A stretch of 64,000 nucleotides of DNA from CAWCQC01 sp963819905. GTDB taxonomy: Bacteria > Actinomycetota > Thermoleophilia > Gaiellales > Gaiellaceae. The notes beneath the pieces were generated by a model. The model searched no databases. It was not told the DNA's origin and saw only the letters and a program-made list of their open reading frames with translations. A program made the translations under genes and the position numbers. Below are positions 63,542-64,000 of the stretch, in pieces; position 1 is the stretch's first letter, and each line of letters opens with the position of its first letter. Location of the stretch: assembly GCA_963819905.1 (NCBI GenBank), contig CAWFXP010000004.1, forward strand, positions 1 through 64,000, read 5' to 3'.

Positions 63542-64000
63542 ATGCGAATCGTGGTAGACGTCAGTCCGCTGTCGATTCCTCGGACCGGGATCGGCAACTA
63601 CACGCGGGGCATGGTCGCCGGCGTCGCGGAAGCGGCCGCGCAGGCAGGCCACGAGCTTGTTGCGTTTGCGCCGAGCGGCCTCCGGGGAGCACGTCGTATC
63701 CGGGAGGCCCTCGCCGGTATCGCCGTCGAGGTCGCAATCGTCCGCCTCCCCCTTGCTCACACGTGGCGTGTCGCGTGGAGCCGGTTGCGACGCCCACAAG
63801 TCGAGCGGCTGCTTGGGCGCTTCGACGTCTTTCACTTCTCAGACTGGATGTATCCACAGCAGCGCTGCGGGATTCGCGCCACGACCATCCACGACCTCGT
63901 TCCGCTTCGATTTCCTCAGTGGACGACCGCGAGGACGAGACGGATGCACGCCGCGAAGTACCGCGCCAGCCTGGACTGCGATGTCGTGTTCACCAACTCG
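63542..64000 (+). CDS. Family 4 glycosyltransferase (partial, runs off the window)
   Basis: The first 153 residues are visible. MRIVVDVSPLSIPRTGIGNY is the typical acceptor-half start, FDVFHFSDWMYP and TTIHDLVPLRFPQW follow. The donor-binding half lies past base 64000. The sequence resembles the GT4 at 58662. It is on the opposite strand to the rest of the polysaccharide cluster and would be transcribed from the 125-base gap after 63416. Confidence 0.88.
   Translation, partial: MRIVVDVSPLSIPRTGIGNYTRGMVAGVAEAAAQAGHELVAFAPSGLRGARRIREALAGIAVEVAIVRLPLAHTWRVAWSRLRRPQVERLLGRFDVFHFSDWMYPQQRCGIRATTIHDLVPLRFPQWTTARTRRMHAAKYRASLDCDVVFTNS

Overview
The window is very GC-rich DNA from a chromosome. The likely source is a deep-branching actinobacterium, and I infer class Thermoleophilia (Gaiellales or Solirubrobacterales type). 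Support comes from SepF, a GarA-like FHA protein beside an FtsR-like MerR regulator, an RsiG-like protein of the type first described in actinobacteria, and the actinobacterial order rpsB-tsf-pyrH-frr-uppS-cdsA-dxr-rseP-ispG-proS. Genes are tightly packed, and neighbours very often overlap by four bases (ATGA or GTGA), so translational coupling is the rule.

Layout. (1) 1-16156, minus strand: an array of five large paralogues, each with a double zinc ribbon, a class III nucleotidyl cyclase domain, a STAND/AAA ATPase domain and a TPR-like helical tail. The ABC-F translation factor gene ettA sits inside the array. (2) 16157-16323: a cluster of short GTAGGGG-type palindromes, one of which recurs at the end of cdsA. 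(3) 16324-22709: a DHH-CBS-CCA tRNA nucleotidyltransferase fusion, then pgeF, sepF, yggT, a DUF167 gene, a DksA-type zinc finger gene, lspA and an rluD-type gene. (4) 22848-33675: ribosomal protein S2, EF-Ts, UMP kinase, ribosome recycling factor, undecaprenyl and CDP-diacylglycerol synthesis, two MEP-pathway genes (dxr, ispG), a site-2 protease, prolyl-tRNA synthetase and a small XRE regulator. (5) 33682-38976: a DUF1295 membrane enzyme paired with a cyclopropane-synthase-like methyltransferase, a stand-alone TrpB2, and a secreted modular phosphoesterase. (6) 39161-46774: a decayed NTF2-like gene, tRNA-Pro(GGG), NAD-type gnd with pgl, an orphan peptide-binding lipoprotein, proC, a short HutF-like amidohydrolase and a CDP-alcohol phosphatidyltransferase. 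(7) 46771-52480: a GDP-mannose pyrophosphorylase fused to a degenerate phosphomannomutase domain, an RsiG-like candidate c-di-GMP protein, FHA, MerR/FtsR, apt and small genes. (8) 52808-64000: an exopolysaccharide region with a DUF4015 protein, an O-antigen-ligase/TPR protein, four glycosyltransferases plus a fifth running off the window, a polyprenyl-phosphate sugar transferase and a secreted glycoside hydrolase.

The gene set combines translation, tRNA maturation, envelope lipid precursors and surface polysaccharide. GDP-mannose from the 46771 gene could feed the glycosyltransferases at 56.9-64 kb, and undecaprenyl phosphate from uppS could feed the sugar transferase; both links are inferences. 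Signalling is the distinctive theme: five predicted cyclases in one probable transcription unit, plus a candidate c-di-GMP-responsive anti-sigma factor.

Sequence quality: I found about 20 places where a one-base indel breaks a clearly conserved protein. They include the essential gene tsf and the conserved tRNA gene cca, and most lie in short G/C runs. Removing or adding one base at each site restores family-consistent reading, and gene lengths become multiples of three. I treat these as probable assembly errors, give repaired gene spans, and flag each one.
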